Assembly (NCBI RefSeq): GCF_013205025.1
Contig: NZ_JABMLE010000002.1
Coordinates: 1,067,570 to 1,131,569, forward strand
Direction of reading: 5' to 3'
From: Rathayibacter sp. VKM Ac-2857
GTDB lineage: Bacteria > Actinomycetota > Actinomycetes > Actinomycetales > Microbacteriaceae
DNA: 64,000 bases
Translations under genes and position numbers: made by a program
Notes under the pieces: generated by a model
Seen by the model: only the letters and a program-made list of their open reading frames with translations
Databases searched by the model: none
What the model was told of the DNA's origin: nothing
Shown here: piece by piece, positions 53,506 to 61,434 of the stretch
How the letters are laid out: each line of letters opens with the position of its first letter
Position numbering within the stretch: the first letter of the stretch is position 1

Positions 53506-54531
53506 GTGCAGAAAGCACCCACGATCCGCGACGTCGCGCGCAGTGCGGGCGTCTCGGTGTCCGTGGTGTCGCGCGTGCTCAACGACGGGACCGGCCCGGT
53601 CGCCGTCGACACCCGACGCCGCGTGGTCGAGGCGATCGAGCAGCTCGGCTTCCGCCCGCGCGCCGCGGCCCGCGAATTGAGCCACGGCCAGACCCTGTCC
53701 ATCGGCCTGGTGCTGCCCGACCTGACGAACCCGTTCTTCGCCCGCCTGGCCGACAGCGTCGTCTGGGAGGCGCGCGCCCGCGGCGCCCAGGTGCTCCTGA
53801 TGACGACGCAGGAGGACTCGCACGTCGAGGGCGAGTCGCTCACCAGCCTGCTCGACCGCTCGGTCGGCGGAGTGATCGCGACCCCGTCCGGCGAGAACCT
53901 CGAGAAGTGGTCGCGGCTGCGGCGAGCGGGGATCGACGTCGTCTTCGTCGACCGCACCACTCCCGGACTCGACGACGTCGACGTGGTCAGCATCGGCAAC
54001 TCCGCCTCCGCCGCCCGGGCGACCGACCACCTGCTCACGCTCGGCCACCGCCGGATCGCGATCGTCTCGGGGCCGCTGCGCACCTCGACCGGCCAGGCGC
54101 GCGTCGCCGGCTACCGCGCCGCCCTCACCGCCGCCGGGCTGCCGATCGACGGCACGCTGATCCGCGAGGTCCCGTTCCGCGGCGACATCGGCGGCGAGGC
54201 CGTCGCCGCGCTGCTCGCGCTGCCGGAGCCGCCGACCGCCCTGATCGTCGCCAACACGGCGCAGGTGCGCAGCGCCGTGCACCGCCTGTTCCAGCTCGGC
54301 GTCGCGATCCCCGAGGCGCTCTCCGTGGTCGTCTTCGACGACAACCCGTGGAGCGAGCTCGTCACCCCGCCGCTCAGCGTCGTCCGCCAGCCGATCGACA
54401 TGCTCGCCCGGCACAGCGTCGACCTGGTGCTGGCCCGGATGCAGGGCCGGATCCCCGACACCCCCCAGCACATCGAGGTCCAGGCCGACCTCGTCATCCG
54501 CTCCAGCTGCGCCGCCCCGGCGCAGCGCTGA
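53506..54531 (+). CDS. LacI-family regulator of the CUT2 sugar operon
   Basis: A 341-residue repressor. HTH is at residues 5-26 (TIRDVARSAGVSVSVVSRVL), hinge FRPRAAARELSHGQ, then the effector domain with DLTNPFFARLADSV and VVVFDDNPWSELVTPPLS. GTG 53506 is preceded by GGGGAGGA. It is divergent from the SAF-oxidoreductase/ABC operon and followed by the ABM protein gene. Confidence 0.93.
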   Translation: MQKAPTIRDVARSAGVSVSVVSRVLNDGTGPVAVDTRRRVVEAIEQLGFRPRAAARELSHGQTLSIGLVLPDLTNPFFARLADSVVWEARARGAQVLLMTTQEDSHVEGESLTSLLDRSVGGVIATPSGENLEKWSRLRRAGIDVVFVDRTTPGLDDVDVVSIGNSASAARATDHLLTLGHRRIAIVSGPLRTSTGQARVAGYRAALTAAGLPIDGTLIREVPFRGDIGGEAVAALLALPEPPTALIVANTAQVRSAVHRLFQLGVAIPEALSVVVFDDNPWSELVTPPLSVVRQPIDMLARHSVDLVLARMQGRIPDTPQHIEVQADLVIRSSCAAPAQR

Positions 54532-54566
54532 CTCCGTCCCATAACCCCTCCACGAAAGGCACTGCC

Positions 54567-54884
54567 ATGTCCGACCCCGTCGTCGTCACCGCGATCTTCA
54601 CCCCCGCCGAGGGCAAGCATGACGCCCTCGTCGCCGCCCTCACGCCCGCCATCGCCGAGGTCCACGGCGAGGAGGGCTGCGAGCTCTACGCGATCCACGA
54701 CTCCCCCGACGGCACCATCGTCATGCTCGAGAAGTGGACCAGCGCCGAGGCCCTCGACGCCCACGGCGCCGGCGACCCCGTCGTCCGCCTGAACGCCGCC
54801 ATCAAGGGCCTCGTCGCCGCGCCCCCCGTCGTCACCCGCCTCTCCCCGATCCCCGCCGGCACCGCCACCCAGGGCGCCCTCTAG
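54567..54884 (+). CDS. ABM-domain protein (antibiotic biosynthesis monooxygenase-like)
   Basis: A 105-residue ferredoxin-like dimeric alpha/beta protein: VVTAIFTPAEGKHDALVAAL, CELYAIHDSPDGTIVMLEKW, then ALDAHGAGD. Members act as quinol monooxygenases or heme-degrading-like enzymes, and many small ones accompany sugar operons with unknown purpose. It lies 35 bp after the LacI gene and is probably co-transcribed with it. Confidence 0.85.
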   Translation: MSDPVVVTAIFTPAEGKHDALVAALTPAIAEVHGEEGCELYAIHDSPDGTIVMLEKWTSAEALDAHGAGDPVVRLNAAIKGLVAAPPVVTRLSPIPAGTATQGAL

Positions 54885-54912
54885 CCCCCGCCCCGCACGG
54901 AGTCGCCCCCTT

Positions 54913-55041
54913 CATGCTGGTCGAGTAGCCCCGCAGGGGCGTATCGAGACCCACCGCCCTCCGAGCATCCAGCCTGCAGACCCATTGTCCGGCGCAGGTG
55001 GATCTCGATACGCCCGCTCCGCGGGCTACTCGATCAGCATG
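54913..55041. repeat. palindromic repeat pair
   Basis: Left half ATGCTGGTCGAGTAGCCC to GCGTATCGAGACCC and right half GGATCTCGATACGCCC to GGGCTACTCGATCAGCATGG, with about 40 bp between them. Lies downstream of the ABM gene. Confidence 0.88.
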
Positions 55042-55053
55042 GGGCCGCCCGCA

Positions 55054-55113
55054 CCGAGTCGCCCGAGAAGGCTCGTTCTCCACCGCGAGAACGCGCCTTC
55101 TCGGGCGACTCGG
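55054..55113. terminator. long near-perfect hairpin between convergent genes
   Basis: Outer stem of 18 bp (CCGAGTCGCCCGAGAAGG, 55054-55071, with 55096-55113), a 2-bp internal mismatch, and an inner 7-bp stem CGTTCTC/GAGAACG around a 6-nt loop. It is between the end of the ABM gene and the minus-strand XRE gene and could terminate both. Confidence 0.7.
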
Positions 55114-55233
55114 CGCGCTCCCGGCACTCAGAGAAGAATCGGCCCGGGCGAGGGCGGCTTGTCCGGCAGCCCCGCCTCGAGAATCCGGGTCGGCCCGCGA
55201 TGATGTCGTCGCGGTCGAGCGAGACGGCCACGG

Positions 55234-55809
55234 TCACACGCTCGCGAAGGTGTCTCGCCAGACGTGCACGCCGCGCCGCAGGAACTCCTCGGGCACCTCC
55301 GATTCGGGCGGCGCCGGATCCGCGGGGTCGATCTCGAGGACGACGGCGACAGGGAGGTAGCGCTCGGGCCGGGCCACCCAGGCCGGAAGAGGCAGCCCCT
55401 CCTCGCCCAGGCGCCACGCCACGAGCGCGGCGATCGCCGCGTCCCACGCCCGGTTCCGCGTCGGCTCGGGCTCCGCCAAGCCCAGCACACCTCGGAGGAG
55501 TCCGTGCTCAGCGACGAGGTTGTCGTTGAGCTGCAGGAGTGCCCGCAGGGCGCGATCCCGATCCTCCACCCGCAGCCGTCCGCGGATCTCGACAGCAGCG
55601 GCCGCGGCATCGTCCCGCTGGAGGGGCAGCGCGTAGAGCCGGTGCCCCGCGCCTGCCAGGACGCGCTGCACCGTGCTGAAGTCCGCGTCTCGGCCGTTCT
55701 CGATGCGCGAGATCCGGGCCTGATCGACATCGGTCAGGTCCGCCAGCTGCTGCTGCGTGAAGCCGCGGCTGGCGCGAGCGGAGCGCACGGCGGTGGAACT
55801 CTCCGTCAT
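55234..55809 (-). CDS. XRE-family regulator with unknown C-terminal domain
   Basis: A 191-residue protein. The N-terminal HTH covers about residues 7-60 (SARASRGFTQQQLADLTDVD, then QARISRIENGRDADFSTVQR) and is followed by LAGAGHRLYALPL. The remaining ~120 residues contain helical RALRALLQLNDNLVAEHG and a Pro-rich end (AWVARPERYLP). The layout is reminiscent of regulators paired with nucleotidyltransferase-type toxins, but no partner gene is adjacent. It is probably single. Confidence 0.75.
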   Translation of the reverse strand: MTESSTAVRSARASRGFTQQQLADLTDVDQARISRIENGRDADFSTVQRVLAGAGHRLYALPLQRDDAAAAAVEIRGRLRVEDRDRALRALLQLNDNLVAEHGLLRGVLGLAEPEPTRNRAWDAAIAALVAWRLGEEGLPLPAWVARPERYLPVAVVLEIDPADPAPPESEVPEEFLRRGVHVWRDTFASV

Positions 55810-55930
55810 CGACGCATCTCCCCGATCATGTCTCCAGACACATAATCTACTCGCCTCGACGGGCGGTGCGGAGAACGGCGCGGTTCCACTCCTCAGAGGA
55901 GCAGTACGCAGCCCACCCGGCGGACCGCCG

Positions 55931-56965
55931 TCAGCGCGGCGCGGCCACCGACGCGCGCTCGATCAGGCGGGTCTCCAGCTCCAGCCGCGTCGCGCTCGAG
56001 GACAGCGGCCGGGCCGCGCGGTGCGCCTGGTGCAGCATCCGGAAGGCGGCGGCGCCCATCTGGGCGATCGGCTGCTGGATCGTGGTCAGCGGCGGCGTCG
56101 CCCAGGCCGACTCCTGCACGTCGTCGAAGCCGATCACGCTGAGGTCGTCCGGGATGCGCAGGCCCGCCTGGTCGGCCGCGTCGTAGACGCCGAGCGCCAT
56201 GGTGTCCGAGAGCGCGAAGAGCGCCGTGGGCCGGATCAGCGCGTCCGCGAGCATCGCGGAGGCGACGACCCGCGAGCGGTCGCGGTTCCAGCCGCCGTAG
56301 ACCACGCGCTCCCGGGGCAGCGGCACCCCCGCGTCGCGCAGCGCCGTGCCGAAGCCGTCGAGCCGTGCGCTGCTGTAGAGCTGGCCCCGGGCGCCGGCGA
56401 TCACGCCGATGCGGGTGTGGCCGTGGCCGAGCAGGTGCTCCGCCGCCATCCGGCCGCCGTCCCAGTTGGTCGCACCGATGCTCGCCACGTCGGCGGGCGG
56501 GCGGGTGATCGGATCCACGATCACCACGGGCAGCTCGGCCGTGGTGAGCAGGTGCAGCTGCGCCGCCGTCACGTTCACGAGGACGACGATCGCGCCGAGG
56601 GAGGAGCGGCGCAGGAGGCGGTTGACCCACTCCCCGTCGGGCCGCGCGCGGGTGAGCACCAGGTCGACGCCGGCCGCCGCGGCCTCCTCCTCGATCCCGC
56701 CGAGGACCGGACCGATCCAGCTGCCGTCGAGGTGGCCGACGACCACGTCGACGATGTGCGCGACGTGCGGGTCCTCCGCCGGCGGACGCAGCCGCGGCCG
56801 GCGCCGGTAGCCGAGCTCGTGCGCGGCCTCCATCACCCGCAGTCGCGTCGCCTCCGACACGTCGGTGCCGCCGCTGAGCACCTTCGAGACCGTCGGCACG
56901 CTCGTCGCCGCGCGCTCCGCGATGCGGGCCATCGTCGGGCGGGGAGCGGCACCGGTGTCGTCCAT
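55931..56965 (-). CDS. LacI-family regulator of the ThuA/Gfo-Idh unit
   Basis: A 344-residue repressor. HTH is at residues 11-32 (TMARIAERAATSVPTVSKVL), followed by ELGYRRRPRLR, then the effector domain with GIEEEAAAAGVDLVL, VVIVDPITRPPAD and SVIGFDDVQESAWATPPLTT. It is divergent from the ThuA gene. Two near-identical CGAGTTGCGNAA boxes in the gap are likely binding sites. Confidence 0.92.
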   Translation of the reverse strand: MDDTGAAPRPTMARIAERAATSVPTVSKVLSGGTDVSEATRLRVMEAAHELGYRRRPRLRPPAEDPHVAHIVDVVVGHLDGSWIGPVLGGIEEEAAAAGVDLVLTRARPDGEWVNRLLRRSSLGAIVVLVNVTAAQLHLLTTAELPVVIVDPITRPPADVASIGATNWDGGRMAAEHLLGHGHTRIGVIAGARGQLYSSARLDGFGTALRDAGVPLPRERVVYGGWNRDRSRVVASAMLADALIRPTALFALSDTMALGVYDAADQAGLRIPDDLSVIGFDDVQESAWATPPLTTIQQPIAQMGAAAFRMLHQAHRAARPLSSSATRLELETRLIERASVAAPR

Positions 56966-56985
56966 GCCCCCACTGTAGAGCAGAA

Positions 56986-56997
56986 CGAGTTGCGAAA
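56986..56997. promoter_or_regulatory. CGAGTTGCGAAA box, candidate LacI operator
   Basis: Located 21 bp upstream of the LacI start. It matches a second box (CGAGTTGCGCAA) at 57095-57106 at 11 of 12 positions. Confidence 0.55.
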
Positions 56998-57094
56998 CCC
57001 AGCCGCAGAACGAACACCACGGGAGCCCGGATCACGCCTTGCCCGCGACTCACCCGGGGTGCAGACTGGTCGGACGCGGGCGGCGGCAACGACA

Positions 57095-57106
57095 CGAGTT
57101 GCGCAA
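57095..57106. promoter_or_regulatory. CGAGTTGCGCAA box, candidate LacI operator
   Basis: Contains the palindromic core TTGCGCAA, typical of LacI-family operators, and is 55 bp before the ThuA start. With the box at 56986 it frames the divergent promoter region. Confidence 0.6.
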
Positions 57107-57160
57107 GTACCGTTCGACGACGAACCGCGGAGCGATCCGCCGAGCACCCCGAGGACACCG

Positions 57161-57877
57161 ATGACCGACCTCCCCCCGACCACTCCCGCCAAGAGGGCGC
57201 TCGTCGTCCGCGGCGGCTGGGACGGCCACCAGCCCGTCGAGGCGACCGAGCTGTTCCTCCCCTTCCTCGCCGAGAACGGCTTCGAGGTGCGCGTCGAGGA
57301 GTCGACCGCCGTCTACGCCGACGAGGACTACCTCCGCACCGTCGACCTGATCGTGCAGTCCAACACCATGACCTCGATCGAGTGGCCCGAGTTCCTCGGC
57401 CTGCGCGCGGCCGTCGAGCGCGGCACCGGCCTGGCCGGCTGGCACGGCGGCATCGCCGACTCGTACCGGAACAACTCCGACTACCTGCAGCTGATCGGCG
57501 GCCAGTTCGTCTCGCACCCGGGCAAGCACCCGGACGAGCGCACCGGCGAGCAGTCGGACAACTACGTCCCGCACACGATCGAGATGACGCCCCTCGCGGC
57601 CGAGCACCCGATCACGCAGGGCATCAGCGACTTCGAGCTCACCACCGAGCAGTACTGGGTGCTGCACGACGACTACAACGACGTGCTCGCGACCACCACG
57701 CAGGCCGTCCGCGAGTGGGACCCGTGGCACCGCCCGATCACCTCCCCCGCCGTCTGGACCCGCCAGTGGGGCGAGGGCCGCATCTTCGTCTCGACCCCGG
57801 GCCACCGCGTCGAGATCCTCCAGGACGCCAACGTCCGCACCATCATCGAAAGGGGACTGCTGTGGGCCTCCCGCTGA
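57161..57877 (+). CDS. ThuA-domain protein (trehalose-utilisation family)
   Basis: A 238-residue cytoplasmic protein with a class-I amidotransferase-like fold. ThuA motifs: ALVVRGGWDGHQPVE near the start, GLAGWHGGIADSYRNNSDYL, GGQFVSHPGKHP and the C-terminal GRIFVSTPGHRVEIL. ThuA relatives process 3-keto sugars. It overlaps the following Gfo/Idh gene by 16 bp, the usual ThuA/Gfo-Idh partnership (oxidation of a sugar at C3). Confidence 0.9.
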   Translation: MTDLPPTTPAKRALVVRGGWDGHQPVEATELFLPFLAENGFEVRVEESTAVYADEDYLRTVDLIVQSNTMTSIEWPEFLGLRAAVERGTGLAGWHGGIADSYRNNSDYLQLIGGQFVSHPGKHPDERTGEQSDNYVPHTIEMTPLAAEHPITQGISDFELTTEQYWVLHDDYNDVLATTTQAVREWDPWHRPITSPAVWTRQWGEGRIFVSTPGHRVEILQDANVRTIIERGLLWASR

Positions 57878-58977
57878 GAGTCGGCATCATCGGAGTCGGC
57901 AAGATCAGCGAGCAGTACCTCGCCAATCTCCCGACCTTCCCCGGCCTCCGCCTCGTCGCGGTCGCCGACCTGAACACCGCGCGCGCGCGGGAGGTCGCCG
58001 ACGAGCACGGCGTCCGCGCGCTCTCGGTCGACGAGCTGATCGCCGACCCCGAGGTCGACGCCGTGCTCAACCTGACCATCCCCGCCGCGCACGTCGAGAT
58101 CGGCACGCGCGCGCTGAAGGCCGGCAAGCACGTCTTCGCGGAGAAGCCGCTCGGCCTGAACCCGGCCGAGGCCGCGCCGATGCTCGACCTGGCCGAGGAG
58201 CTGGGGCTGCGCTTCGGCAGCGCCCCCGACACCGTGCTCGGCACCGGCGTGCAGACCGCGCGGCAGACGCTCGACTCCGGAGTGATCGGCACGCCGATCG
58301 CCGCGCAGGTGCACTGGGCGGCGCCCGGCCACGAGCGCTGGCACCCGGCGCCGGAGTTCTACTACCAGCCCGGCGGCGGCCCTCTGCTCGACATGGGCCC
58401 GTACTACCTGACCGCGCTGGTGCACTTCTTCGGCCCCGTCGTCCGGGTCACCGGGCTGGCGACCCGCTCGGACCGCCCGCGCACCATCGAGTCCGGCCCG
58501 CGCGCCGGCACGCCGATCCCCGTCTCGATCGACACGCACATCAGCGCGCTGCTCGAGCACGAGAACGGCGTCACCTCGACCGTGATGGTCAGCTTCGAGG
58601 TCTGGCGCACCCGCGCGCCCAAGTTCGAGATCTTCGGGACCGAGGGCACCATCGCCGTCCCCGACCCGAACATGTTCTCGGACCCCGTCGAGGTCGCCGT
58701 CCGCGACGAGGACTGGCGGGTCGTCCCCGACTCCGCCGGCGTCGTCGACACCGGGCGCGGCGTCGGCCTCGCCGACATCGCCGAGGCGATCGAGGAGGAC
58801 CGGCCGCACCGCGCCTCGGGCCGCCTCGGGCTGCACGTCCTCGAGATCATGGACGCGATCCTGCGCTCGAGCGCCGAGAAGGCGGTCGTCGAGATCGAAT
58901 CCACGGTGGAGCGCCCCGAGCTGCTCCCGCTGCGGACGGCCGCCGGCGAACCGGTCGGCGACCCCGTCCGCGCCTGA
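57862..58977 (+). CDS. Gfo/Idh/MocA-family oxidoreductase (first)
   Basis: A 371-residue NAD(P)-dependent sugar dehydrogenase. Rossmann motif VGIIGVGKISEQYL is near residue 6, AVADLNTAR follows, and the conserved EKP motif is in HVFAEKPLG. The C-terminal domain has LDMGPYYLTALVHFFG. GTG 57862, with AAGGGG upstream, lies inside the end of the ThuA gene. It probably makes or uses a 3-keto sugar with ThuA. Confidence 0.92.
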   Translation: MGLPLRVGIIGVGKISEQYLANLPTFPGLRLVAVADLNTARAREVADEHGVRALSVDELIADPEVDAVLNLTIPAAHVEIGTRALKAGKHVFAEKPLGLNPAEAAPMLDLAEELGLRFGSAPDTVLGTGVQTARQTLDSGVIGTPIAAQVHWAAPGHERWHPAPEFYYQPGGGPLLDMGPYYLTALVHFFGPVVRVTGLATRSDRPRTIESGPRAGTPIPVSIDTHISALLEHENGVTSTVMVSFEVWRTRAPKFEIFGTEGTIAVPDPNMFSDPVEVAVRDEDWRVVPDSAGVVDTGRGVGLADIAEAIEEDRPHRASGRLGLHVLEIMDAILRSSAEKAVVEIESTVERPELLPLRTAAGEPVGDPVRA

Positions 58978-59003
58978 CCCCGCCGCCCGACCCGACCGAC
59001 CCC

Positions 59004-59040
59004 GCGCCGGTCGCGACCGATCCCCGGTCGCGGCCGGCGC
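59004..59040 (+). terminator. intercistronic hairpin between the two Gfo/Idh genes
   Basis: A 15-bp stem with one mismatch (59004-59018 with 59026-59040) and loop GATCCCC, in the 84-bp gap. It may lower expression of the second dehydrogenase or separate transcripts. Confidence 0.6.
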
Positions 59041-59061
59041 GCCCTTTCCGAGGAGACCCCG

Positions 59062-60225
59062 ATGACAGCACCCCTCCGCGTGGCGATGATCGGCCACGCC
59101 TTCATGGGCCGCGCCCACGCCCAGGCCTGGCGGACCGCGCCGCGCTTCTTCGACCTGCCGCTGCAGCCCGAGCTCGCCGTCGTCGTCGGCCGCGACGAGG
59201 GCCGCGCGCGGGCCGCCGCCGAGAACTTCGGCGCGGCCGAGTCGTCGATCGACTGGCGCGCGGTGATCGCCCGCGACGATATCGACCTGATCGACATCTG
59301 CACCCCGGGTGACCAGCACGCCGAGATCGCGATCGCCGCCCTCGAGGCCGGGAAGCACGTGCTCTGCGAGAAGCCGCTCGCGCGCTCCGTCCCCGAGGCG
59401 CGGACGATGACCGAGGCGGCCGCCGCGGCGACCGGCTTCGCGATGTGCGGCTTCAGCTACCGCCGCACCCCGGCGCTCGCCCTCGCCAAGCGCTTCATCG
59501 AGGAGGGCCGGCTCGGCGAGATCCGGCACGTCCGCGCGCAGTACCTGCAGGACTGGCTGAGCGACTCCGAGGGACCGCTGACCTGGCGGCTCGACAAGGA
59601 GAAGGCCGGCTCCGGCGCCCTCGGCGACATCGGCGCGCACAGCATCGACACCGCGCAGTGGCTCACCGGCCAGACGATCGACGGCGTCTCGGCGATGCTG
59701 CGCACCTTCGTCACCGAGCGCCCGGTCCTCTCCGCGCAGGCGGGCCTCGGCGGTCGCGCCGAGGAGGGCGCCGAGCGCGGCCCGGTCACCGTCGACGACG
59801 CCGCCCTGTTCACCGCGACGCTCAGCGGAGGCGCCGTCGGCGTCTTCGAGTCGACCCGCGTCGCCACCGGCCGGAAGAACGCCAACCGGATCGAGATCAA
59901 CGGCGAGACGGGCTCGATCGCCTTCGACTTCGAGCGGCTGAACGAGCTGGAGTACTACGACGCCCGCGACCCCGAGGACGCGCAGGGCTTCCGCACCATC
60001 CAGGTGACGGAGCCCGTGCACCCCTACGCCGCCGCCTGGTGGCCGACCGGGCACGGCCTCGGCTACGAGCACGTCTTCAGCCACCAGGTCGTCGACCTCG
60101 TCACCGCGATCGCGGAGGGCGTCCAACCCACGCCATCGTTCGCCGACGCGCTGCAGGTGCAGCAGGTGCTCGACGCCGTCGAGCGCAGCGCCGCGGACGG
60201 CTCCCGGCTGACCGCGACCCGCTGA
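59062..60225 (+). CDS. Gfo/Idh/MocA-family oxidoreductase (second)
   Basis: A 387-residue dehydrogenase. N-terminal VAMIGHAFMGRAHAQAW is a variant of the usual glycine-rich motif, common in this subgroup. DICTPGDQHAEI and HVLCEKPLARS are followed by the catalytic-region DIGAHSIDTAQWLTG with its His and Asp. ATG 59062 has GAGGAGA upstream. It forms an operon with ThuA and the first oxidoreductase. Two different dehydrogenases fit successive redox steps on one sugar. Confidence 0.92.
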   Translation: MTAPLRVAMIGHAFMGRAHAQAWRTAPRFFDLPLQPELAVVVGRDEGRARAAAENFGAAESSIDWRAVIARDDIDLIDICTPGDQHAEIAIAALEAGKHVLCEKPLARSVPEARTMTEAAAAATGFAMCGFSYRRTPALALAKRFIEEGRLGEIRHVRAQYLQDWLSDSEGPLTWRLDKEKAGSGALGDIGAHSIDTAQWLTGQTIDGVSAMLRTFVTERPVLSAQAGLGGRAEEGAERGPVTVDDAALFTATLSGGAVGVFESTRVATGRKNANRIEINGETGSIAFDFERLNELEYYDARDPEDAQGFRTIQVTEPVHPYAAAWWPTGHGLGYEHVFSHQVVDLVTAIAEGVQPTPSFADALQVQQVLDAVERSAADGSRLTATR

Positions 60226-60235
60226 TCGGACCCCT

Positions 60236-60267
60236 CGGACGGCCGCCCCTCGCGAGGCGGCCGTCCG
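60236..60267 (+). terminator. hairpin ending the ThuA operon
   Basis: A 12-bp perfect stem CGGACGGCCGCC (60236-60247) with GGCGGCCGTCCG (60256-60267) starts 10 bp after the stop of the second oxidoreductase. No T-run. Confidence 0.75.
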
Positions 60268-60438
60268 TCGTGCGCGGGACCCGCGAGATGCGGCGGACCC
60301 GTCTGCTCCGCAGGGTCGGCACTCCCCCGATCCCCGACAGGGGCGCGGGCCCCGTTCGGGGGGAACGAGGCCGGAGAACCCCGTAAACTGGGGACGAGGG
60401 GGACGTCGACGCTCGTCCCGGGTGCGAGAGGGACAGCA

Positions 60439-61347
60439 GTGGGGATCGGTTTCCGAACCGCGGGGGAATGGCGGGTCCTCGCGGGCGCGCGCCTCCATCC
60501 GGTTCTCGGGCCCACGCTCAGCCGCTCGCGCGATCGCTCACGGATCTCGGCCGGCCTGTCGATGCCGAGCGGTCCCGGTCTCGTGCGGCCCTCGCCGCTG
60601 GCGCAGCCGTGGGAGGCGCCACTGATCCGGCTGATCCGCGCGGGCGCCCCCGCGGCCGAGCTGCACGAGGCGACCGCCGCCTCCCCCGACGGCTCCCGGC
60701 TGGCCGCGGTCGTCGAGCTGGTCCGCGACGCGCTGTCGCGCCGCGAGGACGACCGCGCCCTCCGCCTGGCGGGCTGGCTGGTGCGGACGCGCTACGACCC
60801 GTCCGCCGACCCGTTCCTCCGCCGCTACGGGATCGTCCTGACCGCCCGCCTGCCGCTCAGCGCCGGCCTCGACATCGACGTCCCGCTGGACACGACCGCG
60901 CTGCGCCTGCTCTTCGCCGAGCTCGCCGCCGCGGACGACCCGGCCGGCGCGACGGCGGCCGTCGAGTCGCTGCCGCCCTCGACGCTGGCCGCCTCGACCC
61001 TCGCCTCGCTCTACTCCGCCCGGCGGCGGTGGGGCGACCTGGCGCAGTTCTCGGCCCCGGTGATCAACGTCGACGCCCCGTCCGCCGCGGTCCTCATCCG
61101 CCGGGGCGTCGCCCTGCGCGAGCTCGGCCTGATCGAGAGCGCCCTCGAGGCCTTCGACCGCGTGGTGCGCCCGAACGTCACGACCGCCCGCCCCGTCGAG
61201 CTCCGGATCGAGGCCCTCTACGAGCGGGCCAGCACCCACCTCGCCGACGGCCGCCGCGCCCCCGCCCGCCGCGACCTCGAGCGCGTGCTCGCCCAGTACC
61301 CCGAGAGCACCGAAGCCCACGAGTTGATGTCCGCCGTCAGCCGCTGA
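60439..61347 (+). CDS. TPR-like hypothetical protein
   Basis: A 302-residue protein without signal peptide or membrane helices. The C-terminal half contains helix pairs similar to tetratricopeptide repeats: AVLIRRGVALRELGLIESAL, then EAFDRVVRP and EALYERASTHLADGRRAPAR. The N-terminal ~50 residues are Arg/Pro-rich. GTG 60439 follows GAGAGGGA. It probably mediates protein contacts; no pathway is indicated. Confidence 0.7.
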   Translation: MGIGFRTAGEWRVLAGARLHPVLGPTLSRSRDRSRISAGLSMPSGPGLVRPSPLAQPWEAPLIRLIRAGAPAAELHEATAASPDGSRLAAVVELVRDALSRREDDRALRLAGWLVRTRYDPSADPFLRRYGIVLTARLPLSAGLDIDVPLDTTALRLLFAELAAADDPAGATAAVESLPPSTLAASTLASLYSARRRWGDLAQFSAPVINVDAPSAAVLIRRGVALRELGLIESALEAFDRVVRPNVTTARPVELRIEALYERASTHLADGRRAPARRDLERVLAQYPESTEAHELMSAVSR

Positions 61348-61383
61348 CCCGGCTGTCGTCGCCCCCCCCACCCCATTCCTCAA

Positions 61384-61417
61384 AAGTTGCGGTAGTCGCA
61401 CCCGACTACCGCAACTT
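61384..61417. repeat. second copy of the AAGTTGCGGTAGTCG hairpin
   Basis: Same 15-bp stem as at 34079-34112, with loop CACC instead of AGCG. It lies 37 bp after the TPR-like gene and next to a palindromic repeat array. Confidence 0.75.
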
Positions 61418-61434
61418 CTGCGGAATGAACCGTC

